Shown: positions 45,048 to 57,299, counted from the first letter of the stretch. The stretch is 64,000 bases of DNA from Platerodrilus igneus (GCA_036346225.1 JARFIW010001469.1:7472001-7536000), one strand, 5' to 3'. Program-made: numbers and translations. Notes: generated from the sequence alone by a model not told the origin.

Positions 45048-45476
45048 TGTTAAAGCGTTTATTAGTTTATTAATTTATATTAGTTTAATTTGTATAACTT
45101 TCTACGCATTCTATGGTACGCCTATGAGTGCAAATGTTTCCTCCGTTCATGATCGGTAGTCTTGTCTTCGGACGGCTCCGTCAAAGTTCAGTAACAGTTC
45201 TTGTTCAATTTTCAGTGTGGTAGGACGTTCCTGCTACATTACAAAATGTCTTGTTTCTTTGTGTAAATAGTTTTATATTAATAAATAAATGTAGTGTGTC
45301 AATTGAAACTCCTTTCATTAAAAGGCTGAGTTTATTGGTATTACAGTCCCCAGTAATCTCACGGCATGCTACACAACCAATTAGATAATTCCACATCAAG
45401 CAATCAACCAGCGCATATCGAAGGACAAGGTTAAATAATCGCTATTTATTCCGATAGCTTTACTAGCCGCCCTACA
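45048..45476 (+). repeat. 5' LTR of BEL/Pao element 2
   Basis: 429 bp, TGTTAAAGCG to GCCCTACA. Contains an aataaataaatg poly(A)-type signal near 45280. Confidence 0.95.
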
Positions 45477-45494
45477 TGGTCCTTCGAGCCGGAT
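45477..45494 (+). other. tRNA-Tyr primer-binding site
   Basis: TGGTCCTTCGAGCCGGA directly abuts the LTR. Its complement TCCGGCTCGAAGGACCA matches the 3' end of animal tRNA-Tyr (acceptor stem TCGAAGG, discriminator A, CCA) as I know it. Confidence 0.8.
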
Positions 45495-46126
45495 GTTACA
45501 TTAATAATGGTATTTTGTCAACGACGTTTTAATCATATTTTCACAGCTGTAATTATCGAGCATTAATTACAAAGAAGTTCATAAAATCCAAGGAATTTAT
45601 CTACAAATACAATACTTATATTATACAAGGTACGTTTTCTTTCTACATTTCAGAGGAACGTGTATGATAAGAGAAGAAAGTATTAGCAACGGATGTACTA
45701 AACCGAAGCTTTGCATTCCATACCAATATTCAAGTTGCATTTTCAAGTTGCCGTGCGCAAGAGAGAGATAGTAACTAATAAATATCAAGTCAAGTACAAA
45801 GAAACAAGTTTCTTCACGCATACGCAGGTAGGTCAGGGTAAGTCCTTTGTTTACTGATTTCCTTTTCCAACCGCCTGTGAACATATTGTGCTCATCTTTT
45901 ATTTGCAGCAAATAAAGAAATGTGTTTTATTTAGCTTTAAGGGTTTAAAATTGCCAGTTTATATATACATGCACATTTAAAATTCAGTATCAATTAATGC
46001 AGGTTTAGCCTCACATTCCTAACTTACGCTCACAAGGGACGTAGAATACTTCAAGGGTACCACCAGTGGCGTGGTGTCAATATTTTGTATTCATTTTCAC
46101 AGTATTCGAATAACCATCACTTTCAG
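45495..46126 (+). other. Leader of BEL/Pao element 2
   Basis: 632-bp untranslated leader between primer site and gag; no gene or repeat recognised. Confidence 0.6.
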
Positions 46127-47361
46127 ATGGAGTCGTTTATTAGAACCAGAGGCTATATCAAGGGTAGGCTCACAAGGTTTTCAAAGCATATTGACTTGCT
46201 TGAAACAAAACAAAGAGCAAATGAAGCTCTCGATTCAACTCAAATTGTGGAATTACGTCAAAGGTTAAATGATGTAATGCCAATTCTTTCTGAATTTTAT
46301 GATGTTGACTTCAAGATCTTAGAAGCTGATCCCAATGCGGATTGCGATGAGACTTTTGAATCAACATACTATGCAGCAATTTCACGTGCTGAAAATATAT
46401 TACAAAACTATGAAAGTGGTACAAAACATCGTTCTGTTTCCCCATCAAGTAGTAGTAAATCAAGTTCTAACAATTCAGGGCCTTCAATTCGCTTGCCTAT
46501 TATTTCTCTTCCAAGTTTTAGCGGCGAAAGTTCCGAATGGTTGGAATATTATGAAATTTTCAAAAGTCTTGTTCACGAGAACTCTTCTTTGACCGACGTT
46601 CAACGGTTACATTATCTCAAAGCCAGTTTGACCGGATCTGCAAGCCAGATTGTCAAATCGCTTGAATTTCGCTCTGAAAGCTATTCGTTAGGCTGGAAGG
46701 CAATTTGCGATCGGTTCAACGATCCTCGCATGTTAGTGCACAATCATTTCAAAGCCATCTTTGATCTTGAGCCACTCTCTAAAGAGTCTGCATCAAAGTT
46801 GCGACAATTCAACGATACTCTTTTCAAACATTATACAGCTCTTAAGTCATTGTCTTCAGAACAAAATCTTCTAGAGTTCATGATAATTTTATTGTATCCA
46901 AAAGTTGGATTCCCGTACCTTTCGTGAATGGGAAGTTTCAGGAGTGCTTCCAAGTCGGAGCTACCTACAATTTCAGAATTCAAAGAGTTTCTAAAAATAA
47001 TGCTAATCTTCTAGAAACATTAGAAGCAAAGCAAAACAAAGTAGTACTTGAAAGGCCATCAAAGGCACATTCTAAATCCTTCATTTCAACTACAGCATCG
47101 TGTGTTGTCTGCAAAGGCGACCATGCATTGTATAGATGCAATGAATTTATAAAGTTATCTCAAAAGGGTAGACTTTCAAAAGCAAAGTCGCTCCAAGTTT
47201 GTTTAAATTGCCTTTCAAAGGGACACTTTATCAATAATTGCACTTCTAAGTTTACATGCAAGAAATGCAAAGGTAAACATAATACGCTTTGCATGAGGAC
47301 AAGCCTCAACTCAAATCTGAAAATAATTCAGAACAAACAACGCCTACAGCCACGCCTGTAG
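46127..47361 (+). pseudogene. BEL/Pao 2 gag
   Basis: ATG at 46127 (MESFIRTRGYIKGRLTRFSK); the upstream in-frame start is not an ATG. A Ser-rich linker (SPSSSSKSSSNNSG) precedes the DUF1759-type domain (IRLPIISLPSFSGESSEWLE, LHYLKASLTGSASQIV). The frame ends at 46927 after a shift in the aaaagttgg region near 46905. A second shift leads to the knuckle segment (46980-47340: CVVCKGDHALYRC, CLNCLSKGHFINNC, CKKCKGKHNTLC), where all zinc ligands are kept. Another frame change near 47290 leads to protease. Confidence 0.88.
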
Positions 47362-48365
47362 AAACAAACCAAGCAATTTCCGCTTTCTGTTCAAACGATT
47401 TTCAAGTTTTGTTGCCAACTGCTACGGCTAAGATAACTTCCAGTGATGGTAACACTCACACAGTCAGAGTCCTTTTAGATTCCGGTTCACAATCGAACTT
47501 CATACGGTCAGATCTTTGCAGGAAATTGAACCTTCAAACACGTGATGTTGATATCACAGTTTCAGGCTTAGGACAAGCCGCTTCTCGCATACATTCAAGG
47601 TGTGACGTCAAACTCCAGGCGATTCACACTAACTTCACTATAGATATTTCCTGTTTAGTTCTTGATGAGATTACGGGTATCACACCTACATTCTCTGTCA
47701 AACGTAATAGTATCAAAATTCCAGATAACATCAGATTATCTGACAACAGTTATGACAAGCCTAGCACCATTGATGTATTGTTGGGTTCGTCTACATTTTG
47801 GAAGCTTCTTTGTGTAGGACAGATTCATCTGGGTCTTGATCTTCCAGTTTTACAGAAGACTCGTTTAGGTTGGGTTATTTCTGGCCCTATGGCTACTGTT
47901 GCATCGCACACTGTTCAGTGCAATTACATTTCTGTTGATGACACTTCAGCTATTCTCAGTAAGTTCTGGGAAGTTGAACACTATCCTATTGAAAGGGTTC
48001 ACACACCGAAGAAAAGGCCTGCGAGGCACATTTCCAACAGCACACACGTCGTGATGCTGACGGTCGTTTCACAGTTTCTCCCACTCAAACAGTCCATTGA
48101 GGTTCTGGGAGATTCTCTTCAAACAGCACAAAAGAGATTTCTTTCTTTAGAAAAACGATTACAATCTAATCAAGATTTATTTGCTCGATATTCACAATTC
48201 ATGCAAGAGTACATCGACTTGGGTCATATGTCTATAGTTGATCCTAGCTCTTCTGTAATATCCTATTATCTCCCTCATCACGGCGTGATAAAGGAAGACA
48301 GTCTAACAACAAAGCTGCGAGTTGTTTTAACGGTTCTCAGGAAACCACTTCAGGGCATTCCCTGA
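47289..48365 (+). pseudogene. BEL/Pao 2 protease and RT N-terminus
   Basis: DUF1758-type retropepsin with a canonical active site VRVLLDSGSQSNFI, then ISCLVLDEITGITPTF and DVLLGSSTFWKLL, followed by the RT start (RLGWVISGPM, ILSKFWEVEHYPIERVHTPK, YYLPHHGVIKED, LRVVL). It ends at 48365; the change of frame is near 48330 in a short T run. The ORF has 358 codons. Confidence 0.9.
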
Positions 48366-49141
48366 ATAGTATTCAAATGGTTGGTCCAACCATTCAACAA
48401 GATTTGTTTTCGATTCTGATTCGTTTTCGCAAACATGCCTTTGCAATTTCAGCTGACGTTCAGAAAATGTACAGACAGGTACTCGTTAATCCTGACCAGA
48501 GAAATTTGCAGAGGATCCTGTGGCGCTTTTGTTCTTTAGATCCCATTCGTACATACAGTTTAAATACAGTTACGTACGGTACAGCATCCGCTTCTTTTCT
48601 TGCCATTCGTTGTCTCGCTCAGCTGGGTCACGACTGTGAAACATCATTTCCTGAAGTCTCTAAGACCATTAAGGAAGACTTTTATGTGGATGACCTTTTA
48701 ACAGGAAGTAGTACGCTTCAAGGTGCACGTGATCTTTGCAGGAAGGTAAAACAAGTTCTTGATTCAGGCTGCTTCAAACTACAAAAATGGATTTCTAACA
48801 ATCCCCAAGTTCTAGACATAATTCCAGATTCGGATATTCATCCAGGTGTTCTTGCTTTCGGCTCTCATGAGCACACTCGTACATTAGGTTTGACTTGGTG
48901 TTTTGAATCCGATAATTTCATGTTTACGATTTCAAATGCATCTTCATTCAAGGCTACCAAACGTAGCATGCTTTCCGAAATATCACAAATTTTCGATCCT
49001 TTAGGACTCCTTGGTCCCTGTACTTTAGAAGCTAAAATTCTGATTCAAAACTTTGGATTGAAAAATTGGGTTGGGATGATTTCATTCCTGAAACCATTCA
49101 AGCAAAATGGAGTTCTTATCGTACTGATCTCGTCAATTTAA
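48335..49141 (+). pseudogene. BEL/Pao 2 RT palm
   Basis: MVGPTIQQDLFSILIRFRKH, FAISADVQKMYRQVLVNPDQ (first catalytic Asp), NTVTYGTASASFLAIRCLAQ and the active-site box DFYVDDLLTGSS (YVDD), then SMLSEISQIFDPLGLLGPCT, the Pao signature. All RT catalytic residues are intact. The frame is lost near 49060 in a G-rich stretch. Confidence 0.9.
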
Positions 49142-50071
49142 ACGATTTGAAAATTTCTCGTCATATTTTATGCAAGGAATTTACTGATGTTCAGCTTCAT
49201 GGTTTTTGCGATGCATCCCTACATGGATATGGTGCATGTATTTTGTACGATCGATGGATCAAGATGGGAGATTCCATGTTAATCTTCTGTGTTCAAAATC
49301 AAAGGTTTCTCCTCTGAAACCTCTTACAATACCAAGGCTAGAGCTTTGCGGAGCAGTTCTGCTAGCTAAGCTGACTGACCAAGTTTCAAAGGCATTACAA
49401 TTACCCATTTCTCATTATATATTTTGGTCAGATTCAACAATTGTATTAGGATGGCTGAAGGCCAACCCTAATCTCTTGAATACATTCGTTTGTAACAGGG
49501 TTGCAGATGTACAACAATTGACGTCGATGGGCATTTGGCGGCATGTACCACTCAAGATAACCCTGCAGATATTCTCTCAAGAGGAATAACTCCTCAAGCT
49601 CTGAAAGAGTCTATTTTATGGTGGCATGGTCCATCATGGCTCATCGAAGAAGAATCTTCATGGCCTACTTTCAAGTTATCATGTACAGAACTTCCTGAAA
49701 TGAAAAGGGAAGCTCGCTGTATTACAGTCAGTTCACCTGACCCTTTTCCGTTTAACATTTATTCAAGTTTAACTCAACTTGTGAGAGTTACTTCTTATTG
49801 TTTGCGCTTTCGCAATAATTGTTTGAATTCCAAGGCAGCACGCTTTTCAGGATCTCTTTCAACTAATGAAATTCAAGAATCCCTTCTAGTTCTTATTAAG
49901 CGCTCTCAACAGGAATCTTTTCCTGATGATTTAAAATTGTTATCACGGGGTGCTCCCCTAAAGACTTCATCATTGTTATCGCTTAATCCCTTTTGGATTC
50001 AAGGCATGATTAGAGTTGGTGGCAGACTGCACAACTCACAATTTATGTTTGATAAAAATTTCCATTGCTAA
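49066..50071 (+). pseudogene. BEL/Pao 2 RNase H and connection region
   Basis: Spread over three frames: VQLHGFCDASLHGYGACILY (49066-49317), IPRLELCGAVLLAKLTDQVS and IFWSDSTIVLGWLKAN (49206-49589), TQDNPADILSRGITPQALKE, WWHGPSWL and MIRVGGRLHNSQF (49535-50071). RNase H acidic residues (FCDAS, RLELCGA, WSDST) are present. Frame changes near 49270, 49550 and 50060. Confidence 0.88.
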
Positions 50072-51220
50072 TATTCGGCAAGCACCGTCTTGCAAGACTT
50101 CTTGTTACACAAGAGCATATCAGGCTGCTTCATGCAGGCCCTCAAATGTTACTTGCTAACCTCAGAGAAAGGTATTGGATCACTTGCGGTAGGAATCTAA
50201 TTAAACAAGTCGTACATCAATGTGTACGATGCTTTCGTTATTCACCTCAGGTAACAGAACCCCTTATGGGCAACCTACCATCTTCACGTATTAAGCCATC
50301 CTTTCCATTTAATGTAGTAGGAGTCGATTATGGCGGTCCCTTTTTTGTTAAGGATCGCAAGGGTCGTGGCTTCAAGACCACAAAATCATATTTATGTCTT
50401 TTCGTTTGCTTTGTTACCAAGGCAGTGCACCTGGAGTTGGTCACTGACTTATCTACAGAAATTTTTCTAATGGCTTTTCAGCGATTCACAGCACGTCGCG
50501 GTAAACCATTGCATGTTTACTCTGACAATGGGACAAACTTTACAGGTGCTAACTCTGAGCTTAAAGAGTTAGGCATGTTTTAAAGGAGCAATGTCATACA
50601 ATTTCTGATTCAACTATTATTGAAGGTATAACCTGGCACTTTATACCCGCCCATAGTCCACACTTTGGTGGTCTTTGGGAGGCCGGTATAAAATCTTCCA
50701 AATTTCATATAAAGCGGGTTATTGGAAATACATTATTTACCTATGAGGAAATGAGCACTTTACTAACACAGGTGGAGTCCGCATTAAACTCCCGTCCAAT
50801 ATCTCCTTTATCAGCAGACCCTAGTGACCTGTTGCCACTGACGCCTGCACATTTTTAATTGGTAGAACTTCAGTTTCTTTGCCAGATCCAGATTTGTCTC
50901 AAATACAAGAATCTAGACTTGCAGTCTTTCAGAAAATTCAAAGATTCCATCAAAGCATATGGAAGAGATGGAATAAAGAATACATATCCGAGTTACAGCA
51001 GCGCTCCAAATGGCGTGCGACGTCGTCTCGACTCGAAGCCGATTCTCTAGTCCTTATTAAGGAGGACAATTCTCCGCCATTAAATTGGAAACTTGGCAGA
51101 GTGATCGATGTTCACCCTGGCGCTGATGGCATCAGTCGAGTCGCTTCAGTAAAAACTGCAAATGGAACAGTGAAGCGTTCTTTTTCAAAACTGTGCCCAC
51201 TTCCTATTGTGCGCGAGTGA
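50065..51220 (+). pseudogene. BEL/Pao 2 integrase
   Basis: Zinc-binding region (HRLARLLVTQEHIRLLHAG, CVRCFRYSPQ), DDE core with GVDYGGPFF and YSDNGTNFTGANSEL (50065-50583), and after a frame change [20 protein letters not shown] with the catalytic Glu (about 50670). LTPAHF near 50850 is followed by a stop where the family continues. The C-terminal DUF5641-type domain (WKLGRVIDVHPGADGISRVA, GTVKRSFSKLCPLPIV) lies in 50879-51220. All three catalytic acidic residues are visible. Confidence 0.9.
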
Positions 51221-51488
51221 GTGCAAGCATGTTCAAATTGCAATTTGTGTGCTACTGTGCGTTAGGTCTATCCTACAAAATAGGTATTAGTTATAAGTTG
51301 TTATAATTACATTTATATTTAGTCTTTGTAAAAAAGGTGACTTATTCTTTTGTTCATTTTGCTTTGTGCATGATTATTTTGTTTAGATTGTATATTTTTG
51401 CATTTGTTCATATAATTCATAGCTTGGATGCCTATTGTTTACTATCAACTATTTTGTTGAAAGGTCCCCCCTTTCAAGGCGGGCGGTA

Positions 51489-51918
51489 TGTTAAAGCGTT
51501 TATTAGTTTATTAATTTATATTAGTTTAATTTGTATAACTTTCTACGCATTCTATGGTACGCCTATGAGTGCAAATGTTTCCTCCGTTCATGATCGGTAG
51601 TCTTGTCTTCGGACGGCTCCGTCAAAGTTCAGTAACAGTTCTTGTTCAATTTTCAGTGTGGTAGGACGTTCCTGCTACATTACAAAATGTCTTGTTTCTT
51701 TGTGTAAATAGTTTTTATATTAATAAATAAATGTAGTGTGTCAATTGAAACTCCTTTCATTAAAAGGCTGAGTTTATTGGTATTACAGTCCCCAGTAATC
51801 TCACGGCATGCTACACAACCAATTAGATAATTCCACATCAAGCAATCAACCAGCGCATATCGAAGGACAAGGTTAAATAATCGCTATTTATTCCGATAGC
51901 TTTACTAGCCGCCCTACA
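51489..51918 (+). repeat. 3' LTR of BEL/Pao element 2
   Basis: 430 bp, preceded by a purine-rich aaggcgggcggta tract. Differs from the 5' LTR only by one T. The stretch 51221-51488 is non-coding. Confidence 0.95.
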
Positions 51919-51923
51919 ATATG
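51919..51923. repeat. Right 5-bp TSD of BEL/Pao element 2
   Basis: ATATG, identical to 45043-45047. Confidence 0.9.
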
Positions 51924-53460
51924 AAAGAAGATGTTTTGAGAGTAGAGAACGAGGAAGTGCCGTTTTGCAAAGCAGCCGTGTTCGTACGAGTTTGTCTAAC
52001 TAAATTGACGAATGGTTTACCTGTTAGGATCTTAAACGCCAGTGATTACAATATCACGCTGAAAAAGAATACAATGTTTGAGTTATGTTCTTAGGTCGTT
52101 CATAGCTTGGGGTGTGTTTGTGTTGGGAAAGAAGCACACATCAAAGAATGTTCTGCGAAGTTATTGAATCAGTTGATGAAACCATGTATCTTGAACAACA
52201 AAAACTGGCAGGACTTAAAAACTTGATCCAACGGTATTTGGACGGTTCACGGTCGACGGAGAACGGTTAGGGAAGATCGCAGTAGTAAAGCACAGAATCG
52301 ATACAGTAGATACACGACCAATAAGACAGCAGCCGCAAAGTCTCCCATTGGCCAAACACAAGAAGGCCAAGAAAATGATTGGAAATATGGAGAGGCAAGT
52401 AGTTTTTCAACACTTTGGTAGCGCCTGGGCATCTCCTGTTGTGATTGTTAAGAAGAATAACGGGCCGACAAGATTTTGTGTGTACCACAGACGATTGAAT
52501 GACATGACCAACACGAATAGCTGCTTACCTCCAGGGATGGACACCAGTGTCGCCATCGGAAGTGTACTATCGCAAATGCAAGAAGGGCAAGAAAGTCATT
52601 GGTTACTTAGCAAGGCGCTTTCGACTTCGGAACGGAATTATTGAGTTACAAGACGAGAACTATAGGCTGAGGTGAATTCAGTATATCACTTTTTAAGTAC
52701 CTCTACCGGAGGAAAATTTTACCTGAGAACTGACCATGTCTCTCTGAAGTACCTACTGTAGTTTAGAAACTCTCAAGGATGCGTCGTCAGAGGATAGAAA
52801 CGCTATTGGAGTATAGTTTCGACACGAAACACCGTGTTAGTACAAGTCGTCGTAATGCGAATGCGCTTTCGAAACGGCCTTGCCCCGAAAATTGTTGCCA
52901 TTGCTCACACTTAGAAACAGAGCGTGATTTACTTGGTAGACTACCGTAATCGATGACGATTGGCAATCTCTACAAATACGAGCGGAATAGGAGAATGACA
53001 AAGACCCAGGTGTCATTCTAGGTTTGAAAGCCAGAGGAGAACATCCCTCCTGGCAGGACATTAGTCGGTTGAGTAGCGCCCTGAAGCCATACTGCTCACT
53101 GTGGTATTCCCTGAAAGTAGAGAATGGGATCTTGGTGCGATCCTTGGAGAATGGAGATGGAACCGTGAGTACGTTTTAGGTGATGGTTCTTAAAGACCGA
53201 ACGTTGGAATTTTAGGACATACGCATAAAGGCACCTCGGGAGAATACTTCGGTGTTTAGAAGACTCTAGAGAAAGTCCTAACAATATTTGACTGGGTAGG
53301 CTGCAAGGGCAATGTGTTGCAAGTTTTGGCAGTGTGCACTAAAGCCAAAGTTAAAGGAATTGGGAGGGGTCCGATTAACAACGTGGTATATCGGTTACGT
53401 AAACTTCCTAAAACAAAAACAATAGCGGTGTACGTTAACCGATTAGCACCTTACGAATGA
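51919..53460 (+). pseudogene. Ty3/Gypsy relic D: RT, RNase H, integrase tail
   Basis: Resumes the pol interrupted at 45047, beginning with the right TSD copy ATATG. RT: PIRQQPQSLPLAKHKKAKKM, WASPVVIVKKNNGPTRFCVY and HRRLNDMTN (52258-52520). A deletion then joins directly to RNase H text (MDTSVAIGSVLSQMQEGQES, SKALSTSERNY), so the RT catalytic boxes are missing. RNase H goes on with REL-AEVNSVYHF-like text and LRTDHVSLKYLL (about 52730), and an integrase-region scrap with HPSWQDISRLSSALKPYCSL (about 53045). The integrase tail NNVVYRLRKLPKTKTIAVYV / NRLAPYE ends at 53460. Many stops. Confidence 0.78.
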
Positions 53461-53582
53461 AATGTAATGCCGAAAAACGGCAAACAGTGAGACGAACAAA
53501 CTGTTATGCTCGTGAGGATGAACGAAGGTCTGGACTGAACTACGATTGGTTCATGTCTCTGTAGAACGGCACAGGCAAATCG

Positions 53583-53985
53583 AGATTTGGAATCACGGAA
53601 GAGATTCAAGGTGATCTATTCCATGTACCATCGGAATACTCCCTGGCACATTCTGTTGCGGCGGACCTTGATACGTTTCGAGGAGTTGCTCGAGTGTTTT
53701 AAAATTCATTTGGTGGTCTAGATCAACTTCGCGGATAACATCCAGAGGTTGGAAAGACTATACGGTTAACGGACCGACTGAGTGGCATCCACTATTTGAT
53801 GACAAAGCAGTAACTTTCTGGTGATTCGGGTTACTAGGATCTGAGGAAAGTGTTTATGGACCTCAAGGGTCAGATGATCAAATTTGAAGACAATAAATTG
53901 GCCATATCCGTTGTGGCTTCCCGGATTGGACTGAAGGGCGTTACGAAAATTATTCGAGGTTGAGATTTTGGTGTGGTTATAATTC
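53583..53985 (+). pseudogene. Gypsy relic D: macrodomain downstream of integrase
   Basis: About 125 bp after the integrase tail a plus-strand frame reads EEIQGDLFHVPSEYSLAHSV followed by AADLDTFRGVARVF, a stop, then NSFGGLDQLRG. These match the N-terminal half of OARD1/TARG1-type macrodomains (GDLF, SLAHC, D-M-GIA-F, FGG). Further on, in other frames, MDLKGQMIKFEDNKLAIS and SRIGLKGVTKIIRGFE-like text correspond to the C-terminal half; the GCGLD catalytic segment is deleted or decayed (IGLKG). Position and linker length match the macrodomain of relic B on the other strand. Confidence 0.75.
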
Positions 53986-56900
53986 ATATGTTGTGGCGTC
54001 TGCTGTGAAAAGTGTTGATTGCTATTTCTATCAACATGGGAACTGCGAAATGGTTTTGATTCTTTACTGCCGCAGTGTTATTTAGTTTACAATAGTAAAT
54101 CTCGAGAATGTTATTTGCATAATTTTTAGACTGATCTTCAAGTAACTAGTGTAATTGGAATGTGTATAAATTGCCGTAATAAATATTGGTGGATTGGTTT
54201 TAATTGAAGTTGAGTTCTGGTGAAGCACTGATTGCAATTTGTTCTAGTTTAAAGCTTTGATAGTTGTGATATGAAATAATTAGTGCTACATATGTCGATA
54301 TAAATTACTGCAGTGATTATATAAATTAATAATTAGTGCCTGGATAATTAATTATAGTGCTACCATAATAATTAAGAAGAAAGTAGCATCGTAGTTTTAG
54401 AAGCTAGTATTTATATTGTTAGCGATTATCTGAAAATAAAGCGTTGGGATAGCTTTTAACAAATTCCACTGCAAGTACGAGTTCTGGCAAATGCTTGTAT
54501 AATCAGTTTGAAAATAAACAACTGTTGTTTTCGCAAGTGGAGTTTTCGTTACAATATTATTTCTATGTAGAGGTGAAAGTTAACTATACTAAATTTTATT
54601 GAAAGTTAAGGAAAATTGATCGATATGGAACTATTTTCTTGGACCATTAGTTTTTAAAGATTTTTAGGAAAAAGTCTATTGACCTTCAATGTAAGTTGGA
54701 AAAATTAAAGGTACTATATTTGACGACTTGGAAACGGTACAGTATCTCCCTTGAGGTCTTACAAAATTCAAAATGCAATTTCATGGATTATTAGATCTTT
54801 CAACAAGACCAAAGCCGATCAACGCGTTAATTTTCGGCAACTTCTTATAATCGAGTGCACATGAAGAATGCAATTATAGAGAATTTTAAGTGAATCTGCT
54901 CTACGGTAATAAAAACATTTAAAATTTAATTTTTTTATTAGTAGTTTCTAGCATTAACCTGAAGATTTTGGGGTTTCGAGTTTATCTTTCTGTTAGCTAA
55001 TCTTGGGCACTAGTAAATAGATGTTGAACTATTTTACTACGTAAGGCAAAACAGTATTTCCATTTTTTGTATTCAATATGGCTGTTTGGTCTCTTTGTCG
55101 CACGTTTTCGTGTTTAATTTTAAGTCGTTATAAATTCGTAGTTGTAAATCAAATAGCAAAGCTGTCATCTCATGTCCCGTTATATCCTGTCATAAACCTC
55201 CTTTGTGCCGATGGAAATTAAGTTGGACTAAAGGGGTAGTGATAGACACTTGCTCATAAACATCGAAAAGAAACGGTTGTTGGTTCGGTATAGTGGGTTA
55301 AGTCATTAATGTCTCCAAATGTAATTTTATCGATCAACTCCTTAAAAATGCAGTGATAGTGAATACGTAACACGTTCAATAAATAGCCACTTCTGGAGAG
55401 TAGGAACGACACTTATAGAACAATAGATTACGCCTGAGGTAAGTCGTTATATAAAATTATAAGACCTTCGCGCGTTAACAATGGCCTAAATCAAATAGTT
55501 ATTTTAAAATAAATATTTCCTAATGTATCTTTCCATTAAAGAAAATACTTTGCCTTTTTTAAATGGTTTTTGGGTTTTTTAAAATTTTTTATTTCTGTTA
55601 ACATACTTACGTGCGTGCCTCTGTCGATATGATATATTGGAATTGATAATAGAACTTGGTTTTTATCGGTTGTATTGTTGATAGTTAAATCGATTGCTGC
55701 AAATAAAAGGTAGTCCCTTCTCCTAATCTTATCTAATTTTGTTACTTTAATTCAGCTAGCAGTGAACCTCTAACAGAACTATTAAGAAAGAGATTCCTCC
55801 CAATCAGAGAGATGCGGTCTTAAATGTAATCATTTATTGCTACTTAATGGCAGTTGTACGTCGTTGTCTGACATTGTTCGGTTGTAATTTCGTCCTTATA
55901 ATCACATTTTGTGACGTCTTTCAGTTCAGATGCGGCTATTTCAGTAATAATCTAAACCTTGCGGCATTTTACTGTAGAAGGAGGTTTATGGTTAACGAAA
56001 TAGGGCACCACGTTATTAAAACTGGACAGCAAACCGTCTCGTTTTATGACACTGGCGCTATACAAATGATGTTTATGATACCAGCTCAGGTTATTAGAGA
56101 TGGATGCGTGCTACTTTGACATTATTTTATTCGGTCATAAACGTATTATGTTGCAACAATGGGGAAAGAGAAGCTTTCATATAACTCGATTTGAGAGGCT
56201 GCGAGGAAAATATTATTTACATGAAAGGCATTTTTCGCTGTGATGTATTTATCAGGGGCATTATTTCAATGTGAAATAGATCCCGACTTTAATTTTCTGC
56301 CAGAAATATGCTTAAGCATATGTTGTTGCTACACAACAGTTATTGCTTTCTCATTTTTATGATCCACATGTAAGGATTAGATATTGCAGAAATTTAATAG
56401 GTAGGAGTTCGCTATAAATTAAATTTCTAAAGTTTACAGTAGTATTTAAATTTAGAAGATTGATTTTACTCATTTTAACATAATGTGGTTTTATGTGTAA
56501 AAAGGTGAACCCTGTATTAATACCCCCTACTTTGATTCCTTCTTGCAGTAGCATTGTGTCCTGTAATTGAGTCAACTGAATCAGAAATTATCAAAACACT
56601 CATCACAGTAGCGGCCATCTTGAAATTTCCAAAAATCCAAATTTCTTTCCTATTAGGCACCCAAATTAAAAACGATTTTAATAAAAGTTACTTATAAAAT
56701 AATTGTCTATGTGGGAAGTCATTTAAGTTTTTTTTAACTGAAAAAAAAAGTTCTTATGCTCATAATAGAGCGATTTAAACAAAACCAGTAACTTTTCCAA
56801 ATGTGGGTATAATTTTTATGAATTTTCATCAAAATTGCACACTACAATTCACTTTATTTGTCAAATAAATCAAATATTAGTATTTTTTAGAAAAATGCAC

Positions 56901-57299
56901 CTGCATTGTGCTGCCGTGTAAACATTCAGAACTTCCATATCACACACTATTGTAAAACAGAAATGCTTTGAATACATGCTATACAAAACAAAACACAAAA
57001 AACTTACAGAAAAATGGTATACTATTGAGATTAAACTATCCTTATGAGAGTTTTCGTCTATAGTCGTAACTGCTCGGAAATCTATTTATAACTTTCACTA
57101 TGGATGTTATTTAGCGTCTCAGCAATTATAGAAATTTTTGTTGGGTTTCCTATTTAGTGAAGTAATCCAGTTTAGAGGTAAATGATAATGAAAGACTGCA
57201 TTACTATAGTGTTCTATATTTTAAAAAAAATTGTGATAATATACTATATAGTTGATGAAAAACTGGCTGGTTAGATTGGCATAAAATTTCAGGTTATAA
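53986..57299. other. Presumed 3' end of Gypsy relic D, then intergenic
   Basis: Two poly(A)-type signals (gaaaataaag near 54434, gaaaataaac near 54511) suggest that the LTR of relic D lies at about 54000-54560, but no partner LTR is present. From 54560 to 57299 I recognise nothing; the ORF at 55847-56119 has no motif. Confidence 0.35.

Larger units (their letters stand above)
45048..51918 (+). mobile_element. BEL/Pao LTR retrotransposon 2 (complete, inserted in Gypsy relic D)
   Basis: 6,871-bp element with LTRs of 429 and 430 bp (TGTTAAAGCG...CCCTACA), TSD ATATG and a tRNA-Tyr-type primer site directly after the 5' LTR. It carries gag with zinc knuckles, protease, RT, RNase H and integrase. 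I see no substitution between the LTRs, only one extra T in a T run (45271-45274 versus 51712-51716), so the insertion is very recent. The coding region nevertheless changes frame about ten times. Confidence 0.95.
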
